From NCBI GenBank assembly GCA_003194525.1, contig NBIV01000267.1, positions 42,499-106,498 of the forward strand: a stretch of DNA of 64,000 bases, given 5' to 3'. The DNA comes from Gracilariopsis chorda (taxonomy: Eukaryota; Rhodophyta; Florideophyceae; Gracilariales; Gracilariaceae). Numbering within the stretch: the stretch's first letter is position 1; every line of letters begins with the position of its first letter. Under the pieces are notes generated by a model. That model worked only from the letters and a program-made list of their open reading frames with translations, was not told where the DNA came from and searched no databases. The position numbers and the translations under genes were made by a program. This document shows, one piece after another, positions 32,709 to 44,902 of this stretch.

Positions 32709-34531
32709 ACCGGCACGGATGACGACTGCTTCGCGATCACAGTTTCTTCTCCCAACACCTACAGCAGGATCATACAGCATTGACTGAGGCGAATCAAGCT
32801 ACAACAACTCGAGACGCACGAGTGGTGCGAAATTCTTCAACTTTGCAGTCAAGGTACGCCACCTTAAAACCTCACCAAAAACAAGTCATTGACACCGTCA
32901 TTGCCGCATTGCAACTACGACAGGCACTGCAGGAGCGAACAAACACTCCTGGAAACGTGTTCTTTGTGCAAGGATCGGCAGGAACCGGAAAGACATACGT
33001 GCTCAACCTCCTTCGTGATATCGTTGAGTCGGAAGGAATGCTCGCCGAAATTACTGCTACAACAGGCATTGCAGCTTCGTTGTACAAAGGTGGCCGCACT
33101 TTACATAGCCTTCTCGGACTGGGTGTAGCTGATAGGGACAGCACAACCAACACTACAGCCACTTTATCAAAGTACGGTCCCCGATCTCAACGTGCAGAAC
33201 TGCTACGCGAAATACAACTGCTTGTCTTGGATGAGGCGTCCAGGTTCTCAAGAAAGCTCTTCAAAATCATGGATGCTTTGCTCAAAGATCTTCGCTGCAG
33301 TGGAATGGAAAATCCGCCTCCGTTTGGGGGCTTGACCATCGTTCTATCCGGCGACTACTCCCAGCTGCTTCCAGTGGTGCCGCAGGTGTACATGGAGGCC
33401 GAGCCGAGTGGAAATGTGAGCCGAGTGTTCACAAGCATTCTCAACGAGCTACCGTGGAAGAGTGATCTGTGGACATTGTGCTCGGTTCAAGTGCTGTACC
33501 TCACCGACCAAGTACGCCAAGCCGATGATCCGGCATTTGCGTCACTGTTACGTTCCATTGCACGAAACACATTATCCAACAACGCTCCACTACCACTCAG
33601 ATCAACCGGTGGCATGCAAACCGCCTACAAATTCCTGTGGAAGTGGCTCACAACACGACGCAAGGAGGATGTGGATCTCAGCAAAATGCTCATTGCCTCC
33701 ACAAATCAGTTGGTCGACGAACATAATGCGGCAGCGCTAGATCTGTTTCCTGGTGAGCGGTTCACTCTTCCGTCAGCGACAACCGTGCAACCTGTTCGTG
33801 GACAGAACCCAGAGTTTGACTTCGCCAGTACTATCGTCCCCGAGTTTGCATATCAGTATGCGCCTACTGGAGTACCGCCTCATAACTTGGACTTGAAGAT
33901 TGGTGTGCAAGTTATGGTCATTCGGAACGTGCTGTATCCGGCTGTGGTCAACAGAAAGCTGTTCGTAGTCGTGCGTGTCGATCAATTTACGATGCAGGTG
34001 GCTCGATTCGACGAGAACAGACAGGTCCTCGAACGACAGCTCCTGCATCGCATCGACTTCGAGTTTTCTTTCGCAGACATTCGCATGATTCGAAGTCAGT
34101 TCCCCATTCGTCTTGCGTTTGCAGCTACAGTTCAAAAAGGACAGGCAAAAACATTGGATGGCTTGGTTGTGGATGTACGATCCAACTTCTTCTGCGCCGG
34201 TCAGTTGTACGTTGCATGGTCGTGCGGTCGAAGGAACGACCATGTGCTACTCCTGCATGACCCGCAGCTTACATCCACAAATGCGCACACAATTCATCCC
34301 ATGCCTGTGGCCATCACCGACCCAGTGCTGCCTGAAGCCATTCAGTTCTGCATCCCTCCACAACCAAAATTATATTTCTTGCGTTCTTCATTTATTGAAT
34401 TAAACTACTTGCTTTTCTGCTTTTGCTTTCTCCACCCTCTTCTTTCCTCACCGCGGTTTATCACTCCTCCACCGCGGCGCGCAGCGCTGCCCGCGGCCGA
34501 AGGCCGCTTCCTCTTTTTCACACATGTTTGA
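32709..34531 (+). pseudogene. Helitron B PIF1-like helicase (intact core)
   Basis: A continuous helicase frame (start near 32780) in a different phase from the Rep region because of a one-base change near 32718. Walker A GSAGTGKTYVL (near 32977), Walker B LLVLDEAS (near 33222) and SGDYSQLLPVVPQ (near 33350) are all standard. In the C-terminal motifs HK is QK and SRVR is SCGR. The stop used by copy A (TAA at 10493) is CAA here, so the frame reads through into the 3' noncoding hairpins to 34531. It could still give a helicase with an aberrant tail if translated, but it is uncoupled from Rep. Confidence 0.85.
34476..34507 (+). terminator. Helitron B 3' paired hairpins
   Basis: GGCGC-GCA-GCGCT followed by a perfect GCGGCC-GAA-GGCCGC. 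This is the conserved 3' signature of the family and marks the end of copy B. Confidence 0.65.
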
Positions 34532-36365
34532 GGGGGTTGTTCTTGATTGACGGGAGGCCTTAAGCCAATAAACCGCCCTGTATGCCCCTCTACGCGCATG
34601 CAAAACAGCCATTTGGCGCAACGCCTCCCTACCACTAAAAAATTTCAGCAACAGCAGCAGCAGCAAAGCTTCCTGCTTACTGGTTGGCACTCCCATGATG
34701 ACTGCAGTGCCAGCCAGTTACACAAAGCAACGTGTCACGCATTCTCATCATTGGCTGGCACTGCAGTCAATTTAGGTACCTAAACACAATCCATTACGGC
34801 TCTACATACTCTAGGCGCCGCGGCGCCCCGTGGTTCTACGAGTTCTATTGCGAGCACAAGCGAGCAAAGTGCTCGGAAAGCCTCCAAACACTACTAAATA
34901 CACAAAGCTACAAAAACAATGCGACGCGCAGCGCCGCCCACGGCCGAAGGCCGTTTCCACTTTTCTCAACACCCCACTCTTAATGATTTACACATGTATG
35001 AGGGGGTGTTGTTGACTGACGGGAGGCGTTGCGCCACAAATTCGCTTTGCACGCCCCCGTTTGCGCATGCATATCGCCCATTTGGGGCAACGCCTCCCCA
35101 CCATTAAAAACATTCAGCAGCAGCAGCAGCAGCAAACCTTTCTGCTTACTGGCTGGCACTCCCATAATGACTGCAGTGCCACCCAGTTACGCAAAGCAAC
35201 GTGTCGCGCTTTCTCATCATTGGCTGGCACTGCAGTCAATTTAGGTACCTAAGCACAATCTCTAAGGCTCCACATACTCTAGGCGCCGCGGCACCCCGTG
35301 GTTCTACGAGCGCTATTGCGAGGGGAAGCGAGCAAAGTGCTCGGAGAGCCTCCGAACGCTACTAAATACACAAAGCAACAAAATCAACGCGGCGCGCAGC
35401 GCCGCCCACGGCCGAAGGCCGTTTCCACTTGTCTCTCCATTATAAGTATTTGTTCATGTATGAGGGGGGTGTTCTTGATTGAATGGAGGCGTTGCGCCAC
35501 AAAATCGTCTTGTACGACCCCGTTTGCCCATGCAAAACGCCCATTTGGCGCAACGCCTCCCCACCATTAAAAACATTCAGCAGCAGCAGCAGCAGCAAAG
35601 CTTGCTTCTTACTGGCTGGCACTCCCAAAATGACTGCATTGCCAGCCATTTACACAAAGCAACGTGTCGCGCTTTCTCATCATTGGCTGGCACTGCAGTC
35701 AATTTAGGTACCTAAGCACAACCTCTAAGGCTCCAAATACTCTAGACGCCGCGGCACTCCGTGGTTCTACGAGCGCTATTGCGAGGGGAAGCGAGCAAAG
35801 TGCTCGGAGAGCCCCCGAACGCTACTAAATACACAAAGCAACAAAATCAACGCGGCGCGCAGCGCCGCCCACGACCGAAGGCCGTTTCCACTTGTCTCTC
35901 CATTATAAGTATTTGTTCATGTATGAGGGGGGTGTTCTTGATTGAATGGAGGCGTTGCGCCACAAAATCGTCTTGCACGCCCCCGTTTGCCCATGCAAAA
36001 CGCCCATTCAGCGCAACGCCTCCCTACCATTTAAAAAATTCAGCAGCAGCAGCAGCAGCAAAGCTTGCTTCTTACTGGCTGACACTCCCAAAATGACTCC
36101 AGTGCCAGCCAGTTACACAAAGCAACGTGTCGCGCTTTCTCATCATTGGCTGGCACTGCAGTCAATTTAGGTACCTAAACACAATCCATTACGGCTGTAC
36201 ATACTCTAAGCACCGCGCAACCCCGTGGTTCTACGAGTGCTATTGCGAGCACAAGCGAGCAAAGTGCTCGGAGAGCCTCCGAACGCTACTAAATACACAA
36301 AGCTACAAAAACAACGCGGCGCGCAGCGCCGCCCACGTCCGAAGGCCGTTTCCACTTGTGTCAAA
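34510..36365 (+). mobile_element. Tandem array of four Helitron mini-elements
   Basis: Four head-to-tail units of 463-471 bp, measured between successive GGGAGGC arms (34553, 35021, 35484, 35947, then 36418 in copy C). Each contains the GGGAGGCGTTGCGCC hairpin, a CAG run, a second hairpin (ACTGGCTGGCACT / AGTGCCAGCCAGT, perfect in unit 1 at about 34678-34718), a conserved GGCTGGCACTGCAGTCAATTTAGG block and the paired 3' hairpins. There is no coding sequence. The array bridges copies B and C without spacer DNA. Confidence 0.85.
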
Positions 36366-37373
36366 ACCCACACTCTTAAGCATTCACATGCGAATGAGAG
36401 GCTTTTGTTGACTGACGGGAGGCGTTGGCCACAAAATCGCTTTGCTCGCCCCCGTAGACACATGCAAAACGCCTATTTGGCGCAACGCCTCCCTACCACC
36501 TAAAAATTCAGCATCATTAGCATCAAGGCGTACAGTGCATTGGCTGCTGCTGCATGTTGAGTGCCTGCTTGCTTTTCAGTCGCTGGCACTACAGTAATGA
36601 CTGCAGTGCCAGCCACTCAGCAGTAGCTGGCTTGCGCGACACGTGGATGGCTTCTTGCATTGCGCCAGTGCAGCACAATGCACAGAGCATATATACTGCC
36701 CTAGCGCAATGCAAAACGCATCTCCCTCGCTTACCATGACTACTATTTTCACCTGCCATTTCACACTTGGCTAATACTGCATTGTCGTAACCTTTTGCTA
36801 CTTTGGGCACTGTTGTCGGCCTGGGACCTAGACAAGTCCGAGCTCTTGTGCAGGTCGCCACAAGAGTAACCCACTGATTACCACGGATCTGGAAAAGTTC
36901 AGGTGCTCTTTTGTGGTATACTGGTCCTTTGGGAGTGATCAAAAAGTCTGGGGGTTTGCCGGACCTAATCCCAGCTTGCTGTGCAGGGTCCGGGCCGGCC
37001 GCCGACGTATTGGGGCCGGAAAGCACATTTCGGTACTTCCGTGTGGGAGTAAAGGCATACCAATCCTTACAACCGGACTCGGGTTAAACGTCAAACTGCT
37101 TGAAAACCGGCTGGTCGCACTCCGCCCATCATAATCCGACAGGAGTGTGTGGAGAGTCCCTGTGCTATGCACGACTGCATCGGCTAAGTATAAGTCTTGC
37201 AGCAATTTTTTAAATCGCTCATGCAACTAGGCCCAGTGGGTGCAAAACAACAAACTGCAACCATTTTTTCACTTTCAACTTTGTGTTATATGGGAAATTA
37301 TTATGGAACACTGCCAAAGTTTTTAGCGGTTTGAAAAAATAGATTTGCTTGTTTCTGTGCTTTTTAAATTAAA
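36366..37373 (+). promoter_or_regulatory. Helitron C 5' noncoding region
   Basis: Equivalent of the leaders of copies A and B: CCCACACTCTTAAGC start, GGGAGGCGTTGGCC / GGCGCAACGCCTCCC inverted repeat (36418-36494), the CTGGCACT/AGTGCCAG pair (36584-36615) and the conserved block to the ATG at 37374. Confidence 0.6.
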
Positions 37374-38643
37374 ATGACGCAAAGATGTCCTCGTACGAGC
37401 TCTGGTGGACCTCGATCACACTCTGGTGGTGCCAGAGTGAACTTGGGAGGTACCAGAGACAATTTGGGAGGGACCAGGTTGAACGCAGGTGGTGCACGGC
37501 AAAACGCTGGTGTTGGTCGCATGGGCAGTGGTGGAGCACGGGCAGGAGCTGGAAGGCCCCAACTAGTACCAGCTTCTCTGGCTCCAGATGAGTTCGGAGT
37601 AAATGAGAGCGGCGCACCCGTTCAGGGGCCCATTGCTCCAGTGGGAGAAGAAAACGAAATCACTCCTGAGCATACGTCGGTTGCAGCGGCAGATAGCACA
37701 AGCGCCGCTGGAGCCAGTGGGTCCGTTGCCACAGGTCTACCAATTTCGAGCTCAATACCTGGATTTCTGGAGTTTGTGAGAGGCCTCCCGATTCATATTC
37801 CTCCGCCTCCGATGCCTCCCCCCTCTCCTCCCTATGCCTGTAGAACAGATGCCTGTTGCGATGGAAGTGGAAGAGGATGAGATCACTCCTGCTCCCTCAC
37901 ACCAGCTGCAGCAGCAGCTACAGCAACAGCTTGATACGACGGTCATGAAGTCTGCTGGGCGTCCTGATCGAGAGCTTTATCGCGTGTACTATGCGTGGGA
38001 TCCCATGGCAGCTCAGACAGGAATGGTCCGGCCATCCGTGCTAAGGGGCCAGAGTTTGAGAGGCTTCCCATTGCAGGTCAAAGTCGATGCAGAAGGTGCG
38101 GCGAACACTCACACATGCCGTCCTCCTGCCCCTACCCGGACTGGACATTGCGAATTCATAGCTGCAAGAATTGCGGTTGTGTTTTGCTTGGCAAAAACAC
38201 CACCGGAGTGTGCTATGGCATGAGAACAATGTCGGGATGGGGCGTCACGTTCCGCAGAAGGCATAGCACCGAGTTTGTTGACAGTCTTCATACCCTGACA
38301 GCTTCTCACCGCGATTTCCCCAACTTAAACACGCTCTTCACGACAAAGCAAGCGTTCATGGACATGTCGCATGTGATGGGAGGCGGCTCCTCCCTTCTCC
38401 GACTTGAGTGCAATGCAGTTCTCGCTCTTCCCACTCAAAATCAGAACAACACGCGCTACAGCTTTCTGTGGGGTACCAGTCTGCCGTCGTTGGTCCCATC
38501 GCACTAAACGCGTGCCAATCTGCCTGTTTTAATACAAGAAATCAACGTAAGAGACATCCTGCCCAAGTTGTACAATGGGATCCAGCCCAAGCCAGACGTG
38601 GTGCGAGAGCGGTACTGATCCATGCTTAGCACGCACCAACAAC
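37374..38643 (+). pseudogene. Helitron C Rep region, piece 1
   Basis: An ATG start followed by SGGAR-type repeats to about residue 60. A frameshift near 37835 moves the acidic EVEEDEITPAPS segment to another frame, and a further shift places the zinc-knuckle region (near 38090) in a third. Ends at the chromovirus insertion at 38643 within a run of CAA codons. Confidence 0.75.
38639..38643. repeat. Target-site duplication, left (acaac)
   Basis: acaac immediately precedes the 5' LTR. The same five bases follow the 3' LTR at 50150-50154. Copy A has the unoccupied site near 5724. Confidence 0.9.
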
Positions 38644-39468
38644 TGAAGTGCAACGCCCTCAGGGAGGGATTCCTGGTACTTGATCGTTTTCCCGATATTA
38701 TCGGTTGTGTAGTGTGTATATGAACTACGCCCCACAATGGTGGGTATGGACACGTGGGACACGGTTTTGGGTCAATTGGCGGTTGGCCACAGTAGTGGAT
38801 GTTGCCACGAAATGTGGAATATTTTAGTCGATTTTATTTATTATTTTCACACCCATTCCTGGGAAGCTAGTACTTAGTGCGACGGCGCACTGCCGTCGCA
38901 CCAGTAAACCTTCCCCAAAAAGGTACCCCAACCTGGGGAATTGGCTCTAGTTGTTACCGCTTGCGCGCGTGCTCTACTCTTCCTTGGAGGGAAACGCCGT
39001 GAACCACGGGACATCTAACCCCCTTGCACATCTAAAGGGACCCATCACTGGGAGTCATAATATTTTAATTGCATTTGTTTTTCGCCCTGTATACGAATAT
39101 TGTTACCGGCATCGCCGTTCGCCCCCGTCGCTCTCGCGACTCACGTCGTCCTTTCTTCCTCCTCTTCGCACTTCCTTTTCCCCTTTCTAGGGTAGCACCT
39201 CCCGCTATCCGCAGCCCTCGTGTGCGCATCCGCTCACACACCCCCACTCACGTGGAAACCTACCTCTGGCGAGGACGCATTCCCGCTCTCGCGGATACCG
39301 ATTCTTCTCCTAAACCCTCTTGCGCTAGTTGCGAAGGGTGGCCTCGGTCTTACAAACCGGCTCCGCCGTGCCACCTCTAGAGGGGCTCTACCCAACTGGT
39401 TTCACCTCCACGGAGGAAAGATCCTGAACGTCTTTCGGTGTTTCTCCACTTTGGGGCGTTGCACCACA
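38644..39468 (+). repeat. Chromovirus 5' LTR
   Basis: 825 bp, starting TGAAGTGCAACGCCC and ending GGGGCGTTGCACCACA. The ends form an inverted repeat of GTGCAACGCCC. It should hold the promoter and polyadenylation signals. Confidence 0.9.
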
Positions 39469-39471
39469 AAG

Positions 39472-39484
39472 TGGTCTCCCGACC
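39472..39484 (+). other. Primer-binding site
   Basis: TGGTCTCCCGACC begins three bases after the LTR end. Its complement, GGTCGGGAGACCA, has the form of a tRNA 3' end with CCA. The priming tRNA is not identified and it is not the initiator-Met type. Confidence 0.55.
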
Positions 39485-39573
39485 TAAAATCGGGTTTTGT
39501 TTTCCCTCTTACGAGGTTTCTTTACATTCACCGGAAGTTCCGTGATCGTTTCCCGTCGTAACGGTATTTTCTC

Positions 39574-41748
39574 ATGTCGAGAAATCCCTCCGATGCGGAG
39601 CTAGTGGTGACGCGTAGTCACTCCCACGACAACACAGACACTTCCGAAGTTCGGTTCGTACCCCGTATCCCTATACGGACAAGTTCCAGCCGTGCTGGCG
39701 CCGCTTCATTGCGGAATGATACCCCCGACCGGGAACCCCGGAACCTCCTTTTGCCCTCGTTATCACCCCCGCAGGGGAATGCAGCATCGACTCCGGTTGT
39801 TGCCGCAGTGCCCCAGGCACACCAGCCTGCTCCCGCTGTTGCGGCTTCAAGCCCCCATGGAACGGGCGACAACACCCCCCAGGGGACTTCCCTGGAATCC
39901 CAGGTCCGCGCTCTGTGGACCACCCATGCCACCCTTGTAGGGGAACTAAAATCCCTCCGAGAGGTGGCCTTGGCAACCCCCGTAAAGGAGGTTGCCGAGG
40001 AACTCCGTATTTTACGGTCTGATGTCAACTCCGTGTTGGAGAGTTTGGGACAATCCGCCACCTTCATCGAAGAAGTTGAAGCCCGATTTGATCGGATTGG
40101 TGCCCGCCTGGAAACGCTGGAGCAGTTCTTCCTCCTGGACAAACCATCCCCGGATGATCCAGTAAACGAGGCATCGCACAACGACCAGCTTGCTGGGAAG
40201 AAGAAACGCCGTCATCGACGGAAACACCACCGAAAATATTCAGACTCTGATTCTTCGACATCGTCGGACTTATCCCGAAACCATTCGGTTAGCTCGAGCT
40301 CCTCGGACTCCGACTCGGAGGACGAGAAGCGAGGCTACTCTTCCCGCTCGAAGCGGTCATCGGCCACCGAAAGTGTGGTCCACGACCGCCGAAAGGGGAG
40401 AAGACACCCCGGTCTCCGGGTATTGAAACCGACAAACCCGGATTACCGGAAGCTTTTATCATACCGTTACTACCGGCTCGAAGATTCGTCACTTGGACGT
40501 ACGCCCCGTGGTACGGGAAAGGTGCGAGAATGCATTAAGCTAATGCAGCTCTCACTCCGCAACCAGTATTTTACTTGAGAGGACCCGGTCCTAGTACTGG
40601 ATTTCCTATCCGGCTTTGTAGCGGAGGCGGATATCCTCGGTATGAATGAGGGACAAGCCTATTTGGCTTTACCTTATTTCTTACGGGGAGTGGGGGAGGA
40701 CCAATACAACTCTGTCAGAGGATCTTCTCGTGCCTCCGAGGGAGGGGTTACTTGCTGCCCGGAAGCAGTGCAGTATCTATTCCGTTCCTACGCCACAAAC
40801 ACAGCTATTCAGCAGGCTATCCTCGCTCTGCGAGATACACACCAGCGTGCTGGAGAGACCGAGACCGATTACTCGGTGGGCCTTAACAAGGCTTTTCAGA
40901 GATGTGGTAACGTATACCCCGCTGGCGAGCGCAGTACCACGTTCATCGATGGTCTTGACCGGGAAATCCGGAGCTTAGCTACCCGTTATCGGGAGGACAA
41001 GTGGAGGATCACCTATCTCGAGCTGGTCCAACACGCTCGAGCGGAAGGGGATGCACTTCGTGCAAGAACTCCGAACAATCGGTCTAAATCCGCCAAGGCG
41101 TTGTTGCTGGAAAGCGAAGCTTCGTCACTCCCGCTCACTGCGGATGGGAGCCATGGACAGGGATTTGATACCATGCATTTAGTGCAGGGGGATGGTTTGT
41201 CGATTCCAACCACCGAGTTACCGTCAACGACGGAGATGACCCGTGATACGGGAACAGAAGATCCCGTTCTATACGGTGGTAACGGTCGGGTCCAACCCCA
41301 ACGACTCCCGTTTTCAAACGCTCAATCCCGTTATCAACGGCCTGGATGGACTGACACCCGCCCTGCGGTTCGCTTCTCCGATACTCGGAATAATAATCGG
41401 CGTGTCGCGGTGTTGGCTCTCATTTGCCACCTTTGTTATGCCCATGGCCATACCTCGCCTCAGTGTATCTGCTCACTGAAGGATATGGCCTAGATGGTGG
41501 CAAATTACGAGGCCCTCACTCCAGAGGAGAAACGTTCCGTCCCGATGGCTTCCTACCTCCGTGCTAAAACGGACTTTTCCCATGCCCTACGACAGACCCC
41601 GCGTGCGCGGCAAGCTTCATACACCCCGATTCGGGAGATCACGCAACCATCCGTTGCAACCCCCGCTTATGCGGATAGAAACACCCGTCAACGGGATGAA
41701 GCACTCGTTGTCGAGGAAACCAACCCACCTCCGAAGGCAGAAAACTAA
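39574..41748 (+). pseudogene. gag: Chromovirus gag
   Basis: Capsid/nucleocapsid precursor in one frame from ATG 39574, cut by TGA at 40576 and TAG at 41491. The N-terminal third is Ser/Pro-rich, followed by a basic KKKRRHRRKHHRK patch and a Ser/Asp stretch. The central part (40579-41050) resembles the retrotransposon gag domain. A zinc knuckle of the form CX2CX4HX4C lies at 41425-41466, followed by about 90 more codons. Both stops are one C-to-T change away from Arg or Gln codons. Confidence 0.8.
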
Positions 41749-41765
41749 CTGAGGGAGTCTCCCCT

Positions 41766-43043
41766 TTGGGAGAGGCGTCCTCAGAAAAGAGGCTGTTGGC
41801 GCCCGAGGCGTCCTCGCCTCGCTCCCCGGTGAAAGTCCTCTCGAGGAAAGACACTGCTCATGCGGACTCTGCGCAACTCTGTGTGTTGCGTCACCCGCGG
41901 ATACGGAGTAAAAATCCCCGGATTCCCGGTAGAGTCTTGGTCTTGGCCCAGCGCAATTACAAGGTCTATGCCGACCTTGGCCTTGATCCCCAGTTTATGG
42001 TGAGGTTTCCCCACGTCCTGGATACAGATGCAGTCCCCAACTTTGTTGTGGAATCATTGTTACCCTCGCTTTTGCGGTCTCGTATCCGCTCTGACGCGGT
42101 CCCCGACATTTCGGATGCGAAAAACAATCCGGCACAAACGGTGGGCACAGTGGACCTCGTCGTGAGACTTGGTACCTCTGTGGTGAAGTTAGACTTCATC
42201 GTTTGCCGTTCTTCGGCAGCACCAGTCATACGGGGATGTGAATACTGCGACAGATTTGCCGACGCAATCAAGCCCTGCCTAAGGCGTGTGGAACTTGACG
42301 ACGGATCGTCGGTTCCAATTGTTCGCCGCCCGCTAAAGTCGTCCTCTTGGAAACAAGTTCCGCTCCCTGCTGCGCAGGAACCACCACCCGCGTCCCGCGA
42401 GTCCACCAAGCTCCGCGTCGCTGCCTCTGTTTCTATACCACCTGAGTCCCAAGTCTGGGTGCAGGTAAATTCCCGTCAACACGGTCTTCGGGTTATACAA
42501 CCTCTTGCCTCGTTGTACGATAAATCCCAGCTGGCGCTGGCTAATGGAATTGTCTCCATTTCCCCGGATGTTCCTTTCCGGCTATTGGTTGCCAACCTTG
42601 GCAAACACCCCCAGTATCTGGTAAAACACCAAGTAATTGGGAGTGTAACCCCCCATCCTATGGGAATGCCCGAAGACGTCAAGTCTAAGGAGGGGGAGGA
42701 AAGCGCTACTTCAGCGCAAACATACCGAGTAACTTGGAATTGCGAACCACACCTGTTCCACAGGACAATGCTCCATCGAGCAACGACCGGACTGATCCGG
42801 AAAAGGCACTTGAAGCACTGGACTTCAGCCACGTGCCAGAGTCGCACCGCGACAAACTCCGTACAATGTTACGGGAATTCACCACAATGTGGGATGGCTC
42901 GCTTGGCGAGATTAATGCAACGGAACACCGGATCGATTTATTCCTCGGTGCGCGACCGGTTGCACAACCCCCTCACAGGGCAGGTCCGAAAGCTCGGCAA
43001 GAGGAGCAGTCCCAAGTGGACAAGGTGCTCCGCGCAGGTGTGA
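41766..43043 (+). pseudogene. Chromovirus aspartic protease region
   Basis: Frame beginning near 41766. The retropepsin active site reads VLDTDAVPNF near 42025 where a DTGA or DSGA motif is expected, so the Gly is Asp. The segment downstream (to about 42700) matches the protease-RT linker. The true RT frame begins at 42734 in another phase, so the end of this frame is out of register. Confidence 0.7.
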
Positions 43044-44902
43044 TTGAGCCCGCTCAATCACCCTGGGCATCCCCAGTTGTACTGGATTTGACGGCCGATG
43101 GAACCTGGAGGTTCTGTGTCGCCTACCGCCGGCTCAATGCCGTGACTGTTAGGGACACGTACCCTATCCCTCGTATGGACGAGTGTATTGACTCCCTCGG
43201 AGACGCCACGTTTTTCACGGCTCTCGATGCCAATTGGGGATATTGGCAAGTACCTGTCAGACAGGAGAATCGCGACAAAACCGCATTCACCGGCCACGCA
43301 GGAACGTACCGCTTCAAGCGGATGCCATTTGGGTTAACCAACGCCCCCGCCACCTTTCAGCGTGCAGTAGATATTCTACTCAACCGCTTTAAATGGCGGA
43401 GTTGTCCGGTCTACCTTGATCATATTATCAACTTCTCCAACTCGTTGGACCACCATCTCACTCACGTCCGAGACGTGCTGACCGTACTCCGCGATGCGGG
43501 AACTACCCTCATGTTGAGGAAATGCGAGTTTTTTACAGATACTGTGAAGTATCTGGGTCACATTATCCGTCCTGGATGGTTAGCGATCGAGAAAGCTTGA
43601 GTCAAATCCCTCATTGAGGCGAAAGAGCCCCGTACTCAAACGGAACTGTGCTCCTTTTTGGGGCTAGTCAACGTCTATCGACGGTTCATCCCGAACTTTT
43701 CGGATACCGTGGCGCCCCTGAACGCGTTGTTGCGAGAGGGGAACCCCCCAAAACTGGGAACATTTACGCCCGAGCAATCCGAAGCCTTTAACTCCTTGAA
43801 GGAGGCTATCACATCAGCACCAATCCTACATCTCCCAAAACTTGGGTTGCCATACTCCGTAGATATGGACTCGAGCGACTACCAAGTCGGGTGTGCTCTT
43901 TTTCAAACCACCCCCGAGGGGGAACGACATCCAATTGGTTATTGGTCACGTTCGCTCAATGTTCATGAGCGGAACTACTCCGTATCGGAGGAAGAGTGCC
44001 TCGCCGTCGTATGGGCGATGACCACTCTGCGCCCTTACCTTATGGGAGTTCACTTCACCGTGTACACGGATCATTCCTCATTGAGGTGGTTATTGAATAT
44101 CTCCGACCCGTCGGGACGCCTCATGCGCTGGAGACTCCGCCTCGCGGAATATGACTTTCAAGTCATTTATAAAAAGGGCGCGCAGAACACCCAAGCCGAC
44201 GCCTTTTCGCGTTTACCCACAAATGGGGAAGCACTCCCAACGGAGGATGATGAAGTCCCATGTTTCATTGCCATAGACCCGGATGATCCGGAATGTGCCG
44301 TCGAGGCTGGGCCAGAAAACTGGGACGAGGATGCTGACTTTGACGAACTACTCGCATCGCGAGATGAATCTGAGAACCCGTTACCCGGAAACTCTGTACC
44401 GGTATCACCGGAAAAAATGATCCGAGAACAATTCGGCGACCCATTCTGTACGAGGGTTCGTGCCCATATCAACGGTGGTGAAGATCTCCCTTTTGGGGTA
44501 AACGACAAAGGCTACCTCGTACGGAAGGTAGAAGCCCACCTACAGATTGTGGTACCTCATTCTCTGCAGTCGCGGGTGTTACATCTATCACACTACGCCC
44601 CCATTGGAGGTCACCCAGGTGAAAGGAAACTCTACCTAACCCTGCGAAGGGATTTATATTGGCCCGCCATGGCGGTGGATTGCTACGCAACCGTGTGGTT
44701 TTGTAGCGAATGCGCGAAGAATCGCGTGAAACTCCGCAAAAATGCGAAGAAGATGAAACTATTCCCCGCAAGGGCGCCGCTCGAGTTTATCGCCATCGAT
44801 ATTCTCGGACCCCTACTCACCACAAAACGTGGAAACAAGTTTCTATTTGTCATCACCACCGCTCTTCTAAGCTGGTACGGACTGTCCCTCTTCGGGGGAT
44901 AA
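42734..44902 (+). pseudogene. Chromovirus reverse transcriptase, RNase H and integrase N-terminus
   Basis: Frame 42734-44902 with one in-frame TGA (43598). RT motifs include WRFCVAYRRLN, the FTALDANWGYWQV block and FGLTNAPATFQR. The catalytic box reads YLDHIINF instead of YxDD, so one essential Asp is His. RNase H follows (SVDMDSSDYQVGCAL, SEEECLAVVWA, YTDHSSLRWLL) with its acidic residues present. The integrase zinc finger HHCC (near 44580-44720) and first catalytic Asp (AIDILGP) are seen before a frameshift near 44860. Confidence 0.85.

Larger units (their letters stand above)
27875..34510 (+). mobile_element. Helitron copy B (best preserved)
   Basis: Full-length Helitron with 5' hairpin region (27875-28952), start codon ATG at 28953, Rep region to about 32710, helicase to about 34360 and perfect 3' hairpins at 34476-34507. 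It is the least damaged of the A-C family: the HUH motif, Walker A and Walker B all read as expected. It still carries six in-frame stops and one frameshift. Its 3' end runs straight into an array of mini-elements. Confidence 0.85.

Noticed and set aside
34510-36365. CRISPR-like array
   Set aside because: Units are 465 bp and similar throughout, with no short repeat-spacer alternation, in a eukaryotic genome.
34448-36503. Short ORFs repeated in the tandem array
   Set aside because: They read through CAG runs and hairpin arms; frames and ends shift between units.
44167-44771. Minus-strand ORFs opposite RNase H and integrase of the chromovirus
   Set aside because: Short shadows of a clear sense-strand gene, unlike the isolated antisense frame at 47610-49268.
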